Positions 32,620 through 44,168 of a DNA stretch of 64,000 bases are shown here, in pieces. Source of the stretch: Warburgia ugandensis (Eukaryota; Streptophyta; Magnoliopsida; Canellales; Canellaceae); contig CP141136.1 in the NCBI GenBank assembly GCA_035236585.1, forward strand, positions 27,815,426-27,879,425, read 5' to 3'. Position 1 is the first letter of the stretch. Each line of letters starts with the position of its first letter. The position numbers and the translations under genes are program-made. The notes under the pieces were generated by a model. The model was not told the origin of the DNA. It did no database searches and saw only the letters and a list, made by a program, of their open reading frames with translations.

Positions 32620-33030
32620 AAAAAATAGGTCTGCTCCAATCGAATCACTATTGCAACTCATTACTGTTGCAACTCAGCTACGGTTGTACTCAAATTGTTG
32701 CAACTCAGTACTGTTGCAACGCTACTGTTTCAACTCTGTATTGGTTCAACTCGTACTGTTACAACTCTGGACTGTTGTAACTCCGTATCTGTTGAAACTC
32801 GAACTGTTGGAACCCGCCTCTAGGGCACTGTGCAACCAGTACTGTAGTAGTATTGTAGCGATACTGTAGCCGATAGTATGATGATGCTTTTAATGTAGCA
32901 ACATGATAACGTGCTTTTCACTGTAGCAGCAATGATGATTACTGTAGCAACTGTAGCATGAACAGTTTTCTTCTTCCTCTCGACCGGCAGAACTACAAAT
33001 CCGTTTTCTACCTCTATTTTACGGCAGAAC
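32620..33030 (-). repeat. Degenerate short repeats in the copia 5' leader
   Basis: On the plus strand, GTTGCAACTC, TACTGTTGCAAC and ACTGTAGCA variants recur every 15-25 bp from about 32650 to 32960. This is the transcribed leader between primer-binding site and gag. A simple-sequence expansion is likely. The short frames across it are not genes. Confidence 0.6.
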
Positions 33031-33033
33031 CTT

Positions 33034-33046
33034 GCTCTGATACCAC
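33034..33046 (-). other. Primer-binding site, initiator tRNA-Met type
   Basis: On the minus strand GTGGTATCAGAGC lies next to the 5' LTR. TGGTATCAGAGC is the common plant primer site complementary to the initiator methionine tRNA 3' end. Confidence 0.92.
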
Positions 33047-33047
33047 T

Positions 33048-33392
33048 TGTTAGGGATTTTAGTCCCCGCCCAAGATCACACACACAAAAACACACAGATA
33101 TTAACGTGGTTCGGCCAATAAGGCTACGTCTACGGGAGAGGGAATGATTTCACTATGTAAAATGAAATACAGGGATTTTTACAGAGAAGAAGACACGGGG
33201 ATTTTACAGATCTATGTTCTTGTTCTTTGCCATCTTGGTATCCCTATTTATAGGGAATTTTGGGCCCTAATTTTCAACAAATTACAAAAGTCAATGGGCG
33301 GTGGCTGACGGCGGCGCCCGCCACTATTGAAGTCGGTGGTAGCTGACTGTGGCAGCCGATTGTGCCAGCCTGAAAATGGGGCTGGACCAACA
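33048..33392 (-). repeat. Copia 5' LTR (right copy)
   Basis: 345 bp, same ends as 28376-28730. Differs by a handful of indels and roughly 25 substitutions, mostly transitions, by eye. Confidence 0.95.
33241..33254 (-). promoter_or_regulatory. TATA box of the copia 5' LTR
   Basis: CCCTATAAATAGGG on the minus strand, in the LTR that would drive the element. Confidence 0.65.
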
Positions 33393-33572
33393 GTGATAAC
33401 CAACACCAACCTTCTATCAGGTTCTTCTACATGTTTCACAAGGTCCTATTCCCATCAAGTGGCTACCCTATATATTTTGGGAAAGAATTAGAACCATTGG
33501 ACTACTCTACCTCTGACTATGCCCTAGCTGTTGCTATGAATCCTACAGTTTTTCTTTTGGATCTTGCCAATG
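33393..33572 (+). pseudogene. ABCG pseudogene, end of nucleotide-binding domain and linker
   Basis: The sequence begins with the right GTGAT duplication, then HQPSIRFFYMFHKV (the H-loop His of ABC ATPases is the H of this motif), GYPIYFGKELEPLDY and NPTVFLLDLANG. A frameshift separates the first residues from the rest. It ends at AATG|GT, a splice donor in the phase that matches the next exon at 35285. Confidence 0.82.
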
Positions 33573-35284
33573 GTCGCCATTCTTTTCCAATTTTCGTATT
33601 CATCTTTTTTCTTGAATAATCAAATGTTCTATGAGAAATTGATATTGGAAGCTAAAAACAAATATTCACCCTAGTCATGTGCTGGAAAAAGAAAAGCAGT
33701 AACGTGAATAAGACTAGAAGGGCTATTTGATTCTCTCTTCTGAAATCTCCTACTCGGTTTCTTAGGGCCAGCCCTCAGAAATGCTGTTGTGGAGCGCGAC
33801 AACACAGTTGTTTAGTTTCCGTACAGTGCCTCCACTTTTCTATGCAAGCCTCACAGATTTCAATTTCAGGATGAGCAGTAGTAGCACGGCAAAGATCACT
33901 GATTAGTTGGGGTGAGACAAGGAGTTGTATAAGAGTTGCTGGGTAACAGATCGGCCTCCTTGTTGTCCAGGCCAGATCTGCCCAACAACAATCCATTTGA
34001 CGGTGGGCTCATCAATCAAAACAGAGCGCATAACGTGGGGCAAAGTACATCTCAGCAGGTGGTGGGCTCATCAATCAAAACAGAGCGCATAACGTGGGGC
34101 AATGTACATCTCATCAGGTGCTTAGCTAAAATGCTGACAGTTCTCAATGGCTATTAGTATACCTTAGCTTCGTTCATGACCTCAACCTTTGCCAAACGGG
34201 TACACCTCCAGCATCCAAAAAAGGTGTTCCGGATTACGAGATAGCAACGAGTCAACATTCAACGTACAAAAATACATGTACATGGAGTCTAGATGAGTCC
34301 CACTTGGCATGATTTTCTGATTGACTAGATACCCAAAGATTTGGAAGCTAGAGAATGTATCGCTCAAATTTTGGACCCACCATACTAAACAGTCTGCCGT
34401 AGGGGCCTTGTTCTTTTGACGGTTCAGGACTTATTGTCATGTGGGACACAGCATACTAAGCATTCCACCTTGGGGAACTTCGTGTTTTGAGGGTTTATGA
34501 CTTATTATCATTGTTTCCATTTTTGTCTCAGTTTCAGTTCTCATGCGTGCTCTTGGTTTTGTTGCTTCTTCTTCTTTTCTTTTTTTCTGAATGGTCGAGT
34601 AATATTTAGGAAAGAGATTTAAACTGAAGTGACCGATGAGGCCATGCGAAATACGGCCTTTCAAGGTAAAAGTTTTGGTGCAATGTTATAAAGAGCAATT
34701 GAAGGATGGAGTATGTGCGGCTTTCCAAGGAAATTGGAGAAAGCAACCATTTAACACGACACAAGATGTTCATTGCTTCCTTTAAGTGATGTGGTGTTGT
34801 TCGGTGTTAGACTGGGCCAACCACCTGCTTGATTTACTGAGCCACTCACGCATACGTGTCAGAAGAAAACGAGAAGAACTTTCCATAACCTTACTGGAAT
34901 GTCTTGCGCTAAACTTCCGATTGTGTAAGTATTTGGTATAGAAACTTCTTCATTTATTGAGCCACCTCGCGCACACATGACAAAAGTAAAAAGGGAAAGT
35001 AGAAGCATCGGCCGTGATCTTTCCATAATCGCTAGCTCTAGACTTGTGATTATGAAAGTAACTGGAGTAGAACTTCGTTAGGCGCGACATAAGTGAATGT
35101 TGCCCAGAAATACTTTTGGCTTGACATAAGTGACTGTTCCCACAGCTCACATATGTTGGATGCCCCTTCCAAATGATCACATAGATACCTTTTGCGGAAT
35201 AGAAAATGAATCAAGATCTCCTTCAGTTGTAAATGTAAGTGCTTGTTAACTTGGGACTGATCTTACCAATATTTGGTTTTGCAG
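33573..35284 (+). other. Intron of the ABCG pseudogene
   Basis: The 1.7-kb stretch between the LDLANG exon and the acceptor TTTTGCAG at 35284 has no domain. It contains a 59-bp tandem duplication (34002-34119). The intron is inferred from the two splice sites and the family gene order. Confidence 0.6.
34002..34119. repeat. 59-bp tandem duplication in the ABCG intron
   Basis: GGTGGGCTCATCAATCAAAA starts at 34002 and again at 34061. The copies are nearly identical, so the duplication is recent. Confidence 0.92.
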
Positions 35285-36272
35285 GTGTATCCCAGATGAT
35301 TTGGGAGAGGATCGGGCCCTAGTGAAACAAGCTATAGCTTCCGCCTACACCATCTAAGTGATATGGTGAAGGAGCTTCATGATAGAATATAATAAAGACG
35401 AGTGCTTGGCGCTGGAATTCAAGCTGGTGGCAACAATTTAGAGTGTTGCAGCAAAGTGGTTTAAAGAAAAGAAGCACCAGGCTTTAGCTGGCATCATGGT
35501 CGCTGAGGTTATAGTTGTAGTTCTTGTCTGGTCGACTATGGTGGCAATCAGACATTGCCCACACACAGGATCAGATCGTTCTCCTCTTTTTAAATGCAGG
35601 ACTCTGGGGGTTCTTACCAGTATATCACACCATTGTTACCTTTCCCCAGGAACGGATGATGCGAACAAAAGGACTTCGGCCGTGTATAGGCTCTCTTCTA
35701 TACTTCATGTCTAGGATGGCTGGGGATACTTCATATCACACCATTGTTACCTTTCCCCAGGAACGGATGATGCGAACAAAAGGACTTCGGCCGTGTATAG
35801 GGTCTCTTCTATACTTCATGTCTGGGATGGCTGGGAATAGGCGCATGGAACTTGTCCTCCCAACCGTCTTGGTCACCATAACCTATTGGATGGCAGGCCT
35901 CAAGCCCAGAGCTGGAATTTTCTTGGGGATTATTTGTTGTCCTCTTTTGCGACTCCGGTTGAACCTGTCATCACTCTCAAATTCCTTCTCGCAGGTGGAT
36001 ATTTTGTACAAAATTTCCCAGCCTTTATCTCTTGGACCAAGTACATATCACTTAGCCATTACTTATACAAGCTCTTGATAGCGTCTCAATACTCCCGCGG
36101 GCAAACTTAACCCTGTGGACCCAAGGTCACTTGTATGGTTAGCGATTTCCCTTATGAAAAGCCCGTTGGCCTTGATCATATAGGAACCTCGGTGGTGGCT
36201 TTGTCTGCAATGCTCGTGGGTTATCACCTCATTGCATATTTGGCTTTGATGCGGATTGGCAGTACATTTTGA
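35285..36272 (+). pseudogene. ABCG pseudogene, linker and transmembrane domain
   Basis: The exon opens with text readable as DDLGEDRALVKQAIASAY, then stops and frameshifts. WWQSDIAHTQDQI, FPQERMM, YFMSRMAGD, MELVLPTVLVTITYWMAGLKP, LAGGYFVQNFPAFISW and KYISLSHYLYKLLIASQYSRG follow, then GLDHIGTSVVALSAML and YLALMRIGSTF with a TGA at 36270-36272. These are the transmembrane helices and extracellular loop of ABCG half-transporters. A 37-codon segment is duplicated (35622-35843), and frame changes near 35880-36000 break the helices. Confidence 0.85.
35622..35843 (+). repeat. 111-bp in-frame tandem duplication in the ABCG transmembrane domain
   Basis: ATATCACACCATTGTTACC begins at 35622 and 35733. 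The period of 111 bp equals 37 codons. The copies are nearly identical, so it probably arose after the gene died. Confidence 0.92.
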
Positions 36273-37579
36273 TGCACAACCTCAACATGGCTAACAAAAC
36301 AAGCTCTCTCCCTCCAGTTCTTATGTTGGTTTCTATTTCACCTTCAGAGGTCGTGACCATTAGATGTTATGAGAAGGAATTATTCATATGAGAGGAAAGT
36401 GTTGTGCAGCCAGCTAAACATTTCATCACTTATCTTTTCCTTTTTTTTTCTTTTTGTTAGAAGAGTTCTTCGTTACTTGCTATTATATATAGGGAAATGA
36501 TATCCCCGCCCATTGCTGAGAGAGAGGAGACCAACTCATCTTTGTTTCTAATGGTACATTTCCTACTTTCTCTCTCTTTAGAGAATTTCTATCCGAATTA
36601 AGCTTCCTGTACCAAGTCCTTGACCCCTCAATCAAAACCCACCTTTGTATGATTTGACCCATTAATCTTCCTCACCATATCCTAGATATGCTACGTACAA
36701 AAATTCATATTCAATGATTGCATCCAGCTACTAGTTTGATGTAGTTGAATAGTCCAATGATCATAATCAAAATACTTTTCAACTGGGCAAATTAGAGGCT
36801 AGAAGCATCCAATAAGCCCGAATTTCTGCAGCTAGCCTAAATTAAGGAAGGTGAGAAGATGAGGTGAGGCCTAGAGGGAGACGCTATAAAGTCTTAGAAC
36901 TAAGTCCCAATAGCATTTCTCTTTACGAAAAATCCCCCTCACCCTAGTGATGAAACATTTACCCTATTTTGAACTACCTCTCATTAAGATCTAAGGACTT
37001 ATGTTACTTATCACATCTTCATCATCTAAATAGTTATATTACAAGAAAAATCAACTCAATTCCAACATTCATTTCCACTATGCTAATCGAAAATGTTGGG
37101 TATGTTTTTACATTAGAAAGCTGTTGTTCCAAACTATGAACTTTTGCAATTCCTTAGTAAAACCCAAACTTACAATTTAGACCCTACCTTAAACTAATCT
37201 TTCTTTTCCAAAACTATCCCCAACCAATAAAAAAGTGAACTCTCTTAATTTTGGCAGACATATCTTGTCTAAGTGGCAATTGATCTACTAACTTGGATTG
37301 ACCATCCTACATCTTTGTAAGGCCATTACAATATGAAAAGGGGAGAAAATTCCCCTTTCCCTTCTTCTTGAGAAAAAGTAGAATTTAATTTAAACAAATT
37401 CCACCTCTCCCTAATAATAAGACCAAAGAACCCTATTATGTTTAGGGATTTGATGGTAACTCTAAGATAGGATGTGTGTAAAATAAAGGAAAGATGACCA
37501 TTTTAGACATTAGGCCCCTACTAAATGGTAAAAAGGACTACTACTCTACATGGGCCAATATTTATTTAGTTCACCATAT
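36273..37579. other. Intergenic, nothing recognised
   Basis: The first part is the ABCG 3' flank. No open frame with a known motif and no terminal repeats seen. Confidence 0.4.
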
Positions 37580-37775
37580 TGTCCTCCACTTAGATGTTCC
37601 ATATTTTAAAATTTTCATCCATTAGATGATCCTAGCTATTGTTGCTTTTAATTATAAAATAGACAGTTAGACTTTTCACCATTCATTTTATTATTGAAGA
37701 AAGGAAAAGCTAGAATAATCCAATAGATGAAAATTTTGGAACGTGGAACATCTAAGTCAAGGGTAGGAATTTAAA
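37580..37775. mobile_element. Foldback MITE, second copy of the 25042 family
   Basis: TAGATGTTCC (37591) pairs with GGAACATCTA (37745-37754). The arms share AAAATTTTCATCYATTRGAT and TTTTCACCATTCATTTT. The interior matches 25150-25290, including CCATTRGATGATCCTAGC. It is shorter than the copy at 25042. Confidence 0.65.
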
Positions 37776-38578
37776 CCACAGTTCTAAAACTTGCAAGTCA
37801 ACTTAGAAACTCATTTGAGTTACTGACTCAATAGCAAATTGAGTTACTTGTCAAGGTAGGGTGCTCGTCCAATCATGTCACTATCGAACAAAAAAAAAAA
37901 AGAATTGTTCTAAGATTGAATTCAAGATCTCTCAAACAAAAATATATAAGGTACTAACCAACTTTCGAACAAATTTCCTATACATGTAAAGTGAAATTTT
38001 TAAATGTACACCAAATCAATAAAATTTTATTAGAAATTTTCCACAAGATTTTTGAGTCACTCACAAGTTACATCAAGTTAACTACACTCATCCCACTTTT
38101 AATTCAAGTTGAGTTTTTCAGTTTTTAGATATGTTTTGAACAATTTGGATCTTTGTGAGGCATTGCACTCACTACATTATCATTCCTCTATTTTATTAAC
38201 ACTAAAACTACGAAGAAACTACACCATTTCTTGACCAGCCAATATTTGGAAACCACTTATTTACTTTCTATTAAAAAATAAGTCAAAAGTCCTATTTGGT
38301 TGAGAGAAATAAGGTTCTTATTTTAGAGAAACTACACCTTAAAATAAGTAGATTTCCCCTCTATCTCACATCTATTCCTTTGTGGTTGGTTAGCTTTTGG
38401 CCTCCATTCTTTGATGGGACCTTTATTGATTATCCTATTATAGTGACAGAAATAAAGGCAAAAATAGTTATAACTCTATATATGGTGGGAGCTATACATC
38501 TAACCACACATTCCTTTCAAAATTGAGTTTTTCTCCATGGTCATGTTAAACTTATCCTAGAGATTATGAAAATTATTT
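37776..38578. other. Intergenic, nothing recognised
   Basis: AT-rich spacer without a supported gene or element. The plus-strand frame 38296-38526 has no recognisable domain. Confidence 0.4.
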
Positions 38579-38595
38579 AGTTAATTTTCTTAGTT
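38579..38595. repeat. Left target duplication of the L1 fragment
   Basis: AGTTAATTTTCTTAGTT matches 39022-39038 (AGTTAATTTTCTAAGTT) at 16 of 17 positions. Confidence 0.85.
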
Positions 38596-39021
38596 TTTTT
38601 TATAGAAAGATGTAGGATTCATTAAAAGGAAAGGCTACATACATGAATGACTAAGAGGTTGTAGAGTAACAATATGTAACCTCTATGCTAATGACACAAA
38701 AATGGGAGAGGAAAACATTCAGCGAGAAATGTCAGGTCCTAGGATTAGAAATGTGATTGCCTACTAATATCATTTATCTATCAATGCCTACCTTGGTGAG
38801 AGAGTTTGCAATGCTATTTGCTAATCTATTCATAAGAGAGAATTGCAATTGAGCATTCTTGACAAATTCCTTTAAGAATTTGAAAGTGTTGTGGAATCTC
38901 CCCAAGGGTATTCGTTAGTTCTGTTAGCCCATCTAATGATGTTAGAGGAATCCCCTTCAAATATGAAACTTTAGAAGGTTGAGACAAATGACAACCACAA
39001 ACAAAATGACTTGAAGTTCAT
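38596..39021 (-). mobile_element. 5'-truncated L1-type LINE, 3' end with RNase H remnant
   Basis: Flanked by a 17-bp duplication. The minus-strand text reads FEGDSSNIIRWANRTNEYPW and then, after a frameshift, MNRLANSIANSLTKVGIDR, the RNase H domain found at the C-terminus of plant L1 elements. The 3' end reads toward lower coordinates: CATCTTTCTATAAAAAAAA (A-rich tail at 38593-38601). Only about 426 bp inserted, as is common for L1 copies that stop early. Confidence 0.75.
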
Positions 39022-39038
39022 AGTTAATTTTCTAAGTT

Positions 39039-40277
39039 GCAACGAACTTTTTACCCTTGTATTGCTATTATCTAAACAGGCAAATCTATCGTGCATTTTT
39101 TTTCTCCTATTATCACACATTTAAGTAATTTTTTATTAGTCTTTTGCTCAAATGGTGTGGATGAGGAATTGGGGCTTCTCACTATATTCTCAAATGATAT
39201 CTATCCTTACAGCTTCCTTTATAAAGATTGTCATATTCATAATGCAGTATGAAATTCATTAAGCACATATGTATTATATCTCAATTGTGAGAGTCTAGCA
39301 TATAGGTATTATATTTCAATTGTGAGAGTCCTAACTTCCTTCCATCTTGACTTCAGGAAACATTCATTCAAGTTTGACAAGTTTGTTTTGCATAAGAAGT
39401 TGTTGCTACAATCTAAATGGCACATGAATTTGTTGAAAAGAAATATTTAAAGCTTCATAGAGATAAATATTGTCCATATATTGTTTGCAAGGTATTCACA
39501 CCTTTGATCTTAGTTTAATGTAATTGAGTTCAATATTTGGGTCTACGCTTATGTTCTCTCAACTATAAGAGTAGAAAACAATTTTCACTAAGCTTTGTTG
39601 CTTACAGCCTACATTTTTTTATGGATTGAAGGATAAGAATCCATAGATAATTTTGTCTATAGGAATGTTATCCCCATGCCAAGTGAGAAGTGCAAGTTCC
39701 TATAAAAGTTTGAAATGTAAGGATATAGTGATCAAGGTAGTAATATGAACTTATTTTTATATAAGAAGTTTCTCCTTTCTTTGATGCTTTATGGTTTCTT
39801 GTAGTTCAATGAAAAAGAGCTAGGTTTAAATTTCCTTTCATAGGTTTCTCTTAATGAAAGAGTTGCCTTTACCACTGATGGTATATCCAGCATATTTTAT
39901 TACTTCTGGTCACGGTCCCATAGCCTTCCAGCCCATAGATTAGGATATTTTCATTGCCTGCTACTTCTTGTTGATCTTGAATATGTGTATACACATATTA
40001 AGTAGGATATATGTTTGTTGCAAATAAGATTATATATACATATATACATAATGTAATTTATTAATTATATAAGTGTGAATTCTTTCATTTTATCTTCTAA
40101 TGAAGCCAAGTATTGAAAGTGCAACAATGCTCAAATTGTAGCCACTTCTATTTCTTTGCACAACTTGAATTCTTTGCCTTGATAACATCCATGTGCTCAT
40201 TACACACACAAATTAATAGAGTGATCAAAGAAAATATAACAATTAATAATTAATTTTTACCTAAGTGCACAATTAAC
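39039..40277. other. Spacer downstream of TNP2, no CACTA end found
   Basis: The missing 3' end of the CACTA element should lie here or further left. I found no CACTACTATACATG-like terminus and no AAAGTC subterminal repeats. A 34-bp duplication (TATTATATYTCAATTGTGAG) lies at about 39268-39332. Confidence 0.35.
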
Positions 40278-42778
40278 TTACTCAATGTATGGTTGGAGTT
40301 CATCAACATTTTGCAACACATAAAGATGCACTTGATCCCGTTCTTTATATCCAACGGTCAATACACGATCACTCGATAGAGGTTTGCCAACTTTGGGTTC
40401 ATGAAATGCAAACAATTGTTTCTTTCTTAGGATTCCAATAACATCGACTCTTGATAAGTACTCTATGCAAAATCCTACTGCATCCTCTGCAATATAATAT
40501 TCAGCTATACACAACTCTGTCCAGTTATGATTTCGTACATACCCTTTTAGAAGTTTCATTTACCTCTCAAATAGGTACATCCATTGCAAGTAAAATGGCC
40601 TACAAAGTCTGATCTCATCAATGAGGTGCACTGTTAAGTGTACCATGATGTCAAAGAAGGATGACAGGAAGATTGTCTCAAGCTCACATAAAGTTGTCAC
40701 TAGATGCCCTTAAATTTCTTGTAATTTTGAGACATCCACTACCTTCTTACATAAAACATTAAAGAAGTAGTAGAATTTTGTAATAGCTCCCCTAACTTTG
40801 TTTAGTAACACTGAACGTATTGCTATAGGCAAGAGTTGTTGTATCAATGCATGGCAATTGTGAGACTTCAACTCTTCTATGGAGATAATGTTTTTAAAGA
40901 TTGAAAAGTAGCCGTCTAGGACTTTGAGCTTTGAAAGGGTTTACACACTATTCTCCTCTCCTCTCTATTAAGCATATAACTTTCCTTAAGCACATATGTT
41001 CCTCGATTGCCCCTATCCTGTGGATGTAAGCTCTTCTTCAAACCCACCTTCATAAGATCCATTTGAGCTGCAAGTCCATCCTTTATTTTTCCTGGGATAT
41101 TAAGCAAGGTATAGGTCAAGTTTTCACCCACATTCTTCTCAATGTACATGATATCAAGCACATGGCATAGATATAGTGATTTCTAATATGCAAGCTGAAA
41201 GAATATTGCTTTCTTCTTCCAATAACTTCTACAATTGCTTTCACCTATGTGTTTACTTGATTTCTTTTTCCCCATGAGAAATTAATGTTTTTAGCCTGGT
41301 CCAATACTTGTCATCTTGTCAACATCTTTAGAGGTGTCCTTATCTCTACATACCATTAAATTCACTCGTCTTAAAATGGTATAGATGGTATCTGTGCAAC
41401 CATCTTCTGTGGCCAAGGAATGGCATTTTCCTACCATGTTTAAGTCCTACACATGTTTGATCACTGTAGATAAGACAAGCATTGTATCCATTCACGGTGC
41501 ATCTAGACAAATTATTGTACGCAAGGAAGTCACTTATTGTCCACAACAGCATAACTTTTAGGGTGAACAACTCTTTCCTATATGCAATGTATGCTTCAAT
41601 ACCTATGTCCCATAATTTCTCAAGATCAATGATCAAGGGAGCCAAGTACACTTCAATGTCATTCCCTGGTTACTTTGGATTTGATATCAGCATAGTTAAC
41701 ATCATGAACTACCTCGTCATGCATAGAAATGGTGAGAGGTTGTAACAAATTAATATAATGAGTCAACAACTATACTTGCTGCCCATAGAACCATGAGGAT
41801 TAATCCCATGTGTAGATAATGCAAGTCATAGTTTCTAAGTTCTTTACCAAAATCAGGCCACATGAAGTCTATGAGCTTACATGCTTAGCTATTTGCTGGA
41901 TGATGTGAAAAGTTATCAACTACTCTGTCCTTGGCATGCCATACTAATTTCTTCGCTATTTCTATTATACATAATATTCTTTTGAACCTTGGAATAGGGG
42001 GAAGTACCATGGAACCTTTGTAGGAACATCTATAACAGTCTCAATTGAATTCTTCTTTAACTTTCATTTTGAATGTCCACAAGTTGAGCATGTAGTTTTA
42101 TCCTTGTGCTCCTTCCTATACAAGATGTAATTATTGGGACATGTATGTATCTTCTCATACTTCAACCTTAGTGCAGCCAAGGTTTTCTTTGCCTTCCATG
42201 TGGACCTCGCCAATTTATTATCCTTCGATAGTATTTTACCCACTACTTTTAAGACCTATTAAACCTTGATTTGAAAAACCAAATATTGATTTCACATTAT
42301 AAACTTCTACCACTACAGACAACTTGGTATAATCTCTACACTAAGGGTACAACAACTCATCGGCTTCCTCTAATATTGTAGTACGAAATTATTCAGGGTC
42401 ATCCTAAACGTCATCATATGCATCTCAAAATATTAGTACAGTTGTATTGTCTCCAACACTTCCTATAGTGTCTTGATCATATCTTCCAAGCCTTGTCGAG
42501 GGCCTATGTGAAAGTTCTTCTCTATCCATGGGTGACAGTTTTCATCAATTCCATTGAAGCACAAGTCTTCTCTCAACACCCCTACAGTTACTTTTTTTTA
42601 AGTTTCTACATTTTGAGCATAGACAATGCATGCGATTACGATCAACACCTACCCACTCTATGAAATTTTTCATTCCCTCCTCATATTCTTTTGATGTTCT
42701 TGTCGTAGTCATCCAATCATATTTGTCCATTATTCCAAGAAATTGAAACAAATCTGTGTGTGGAGACTTGTTCAACAT
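40278..42778 (-). pseudogene. CACTA TNP2-type transposase, heavily broken
   Basis: The N-terminal transposase-associated domain reads DKYDWMTTTRTSKEYEEGM and later RMHCLCSKCRNLKKS, with zinc-type cysteines (42690-42580). The TNP2 core follows with many stops: PIPRFKRILC and HPANS (about 42010-41900); the segment YLAPLIIDLEKLWDIGIEAY, LLWTISDFLAYNNLS, GLKHGRKMPFLGHRRWL (41651-41346); then MLDIMYIEKNVGENL and LLNIPGKIKDGL (41161-40916). The DUF4218-type C-terminus reads FFDIMVHLTVHLI, MKLLKGYVRNHN, CIAEYYIAEDAV and VLQNVDELQPYIE (40700-40278). The enzyme would bind and cut the CACTA ends. At least ten stops or frameshifts make it non-functional. Confidence 0.88.
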
Positions 42779-43393
42779 GACAAGAATAGGTTAAGCATTT
42801 TACCAAACACTAGGTATATAGGAATTATAAGTATTTAAAATAACTAAATTACATGCATGCACACATGCAAAAATTTGTAATTAACAATGAAAAAGAAGCA
42901 AAATATGACAGATACATTCAAAAAGAAATTTAAGTTTAAAAAGACAAGTTTCTAACTATAACCATGTAAAAATTCTTCAAATATGCATATATATGAGATA
43001 AACAAAGAAATACTAACAACACTTAAAAATCAATATCAATCGTGAATATGTGAATGTAGTTCCAATTCACAATTGAGATTTGTTGAGGATAACCACACAA
43101 AAATTTAGCATATATTTTGTGTACAGATGAAAACAGTTAGAAAAAGCAAAGAGAAAGATGATGAAATAACTCTTAAAATAAAGTAGTAAATTTAAAGTCA
43201 TTTGCTATAAATCACTTTAAAAATTAGTACTTTTAAAGTCATTTTAAAGCAATTTACAGCAAACAACTTTAAAAACTAAAATATTTTCACTTTCAGTATA
43301 TATATTTGATATTAGTACTTTACAATATCTTACATAAATACACAATAAAACTAATTTTTTTATGCATGATACTCAGCGTTGATTCATCCATTC

Positions 43394-43428
<35 letters not shown>

Positions 43429-43811
43429 CGTGAACAAGGAAATCAAAGTATTTTTTAGAATAACTCCTCATTTATCATCCTTTAATTACATATATCAAAT
43501 GTTACATATTATTATATCTTATTAATATAATATCATGATCAAAGAGCTAATTAAAATGATTTCATCAAAATTTGGCTTTGTACTATTTAGTTGACACCAC
43601 TTTAAGGGGAGAGAGGGAAAGCTATAAGATGCGTGCAAATTCCTCGACCAACTTGATGGTACCATTTCTCTTCCTCAAATCCTAATTTTGGATGAGAACC
43701 ATAAATCATAATGTTCTCTCTTTCTCCAATAGTGAGGGCTAAAGAGAGTTGTTGTTGTTGGCAATGAAATCGTACAATTTTGATAAAATCATGATAATCT
43801 AACACACTTCA
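42779..43811. repeat. CACTA internal 5' region with subterminal-type repeats
   Basis: Between the TNP2 start and the LTR insertion. AAAGTCATTT and ACTTTAAAAA motifs recur in 43180-43290, like those beside the 50986 terminus. A (CA)n microsatellite lies at 43396-43427. No gene supported. Confidence 0.55.
43396..43427. repeat. (CA)n microsatellite
   Basis: Sixteen CA dinucleotides. Confidence 0.97.
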
Positions 43812-44067
43812 TGTAACATCCCTAATTTTTAAATCCCAATTTGAGTGAATTTTAAAAAATATTAAATTGGGATAAAAATAAAATAGTGATATTTTATATT
43901 TTTGGAGTTTTATAAGTAAAAAAATTGATAGACATCAAATCAAGTATTGAAACATCCATAATTGGATATACTTGGAAAGATGATTCCAAAGACACAAATT
44001 TTGCAAAAATCAGAGTTAGGATGACAAAGATATAAAATTTTGAATATGAAGTGTAAAAAAAAAAGAT

Positions 44068-44075
44068 TATAAAAG
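44068..44075 (+). promoter_or_regulatory. TATA box of the outer solo LTR
   Basis: TATAAAAG followed by GGAGGTGCC and a short hairpin (GGTGCCATTTTGATAATGGCACC). Placement matches the related LTR at 14024. Confidence 0.5.
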
Positions 44076-44168
44076 GGAGGTGCCATTTTGATAATGGCAC
44101 CCCCTTCCCTTTGGTTGGGTGACAGTCAAAGACTATCACCCGAGACCACACAGGAAGAAGAGAGAGAG

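Larger units (their letters stand above)
28376..33392 (-). mobile_element. Ty1/copia LTR retrotransposon, full-length layout, defective
   Basis: Complete in structure: two LTRs with TG...CA ends (28376-28730 and 33048-33392), a 5-bp GTGAT duplication, a primer-binding site for initiator tRNA-Met beside the right (5') LTR and a polypurine tract beside the left (3') LTR. Gag, protease, integrase, reverse transcriptase and RNase H remnants run right to left on the minus strand. The order protease-integrase-reverse transcriptase-RNase H defines Ty1/copia. The LTRs differ at roughly 25-30 positions by eye. Many stops and a gag deletion mean it is dead. It inserted in the ABCG exon in antisense. 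Confidence 0.95.
27461..36272 (+). pseudogene. ABCG (WBC-type) half-transporter pseudogene, interrupted by a copia element
   Basis: Remnants appear in the right order for a plant ABCG half-transporter: exon 1 (27461-27553); intron; start of the nucleotide-binding domain (27987-28375); a 5-kb copia insertion (28376-33392); the end of that domain and linker (33398-33572); a 1.7-kb intron; and the linker plus transmembrane domain (35285-36272). Such proteins export hormones, lipids or secondary compounds through the plasma membrane. The match is closest, by eye, to the ABCG9/14/21-like group. The signature and Walker B part is missing, and there are frameshifts and a 37-codon duplication, so it is not functional. 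Confidence 0.85.

Noticed and set aside
37546-37566. CTACTACTCTACATGGG as the missing CACTA end
   Set aside because: It resembles the terminus only loosely, lacks the leading CA at the right position, and has no subterminal repeats next to it.
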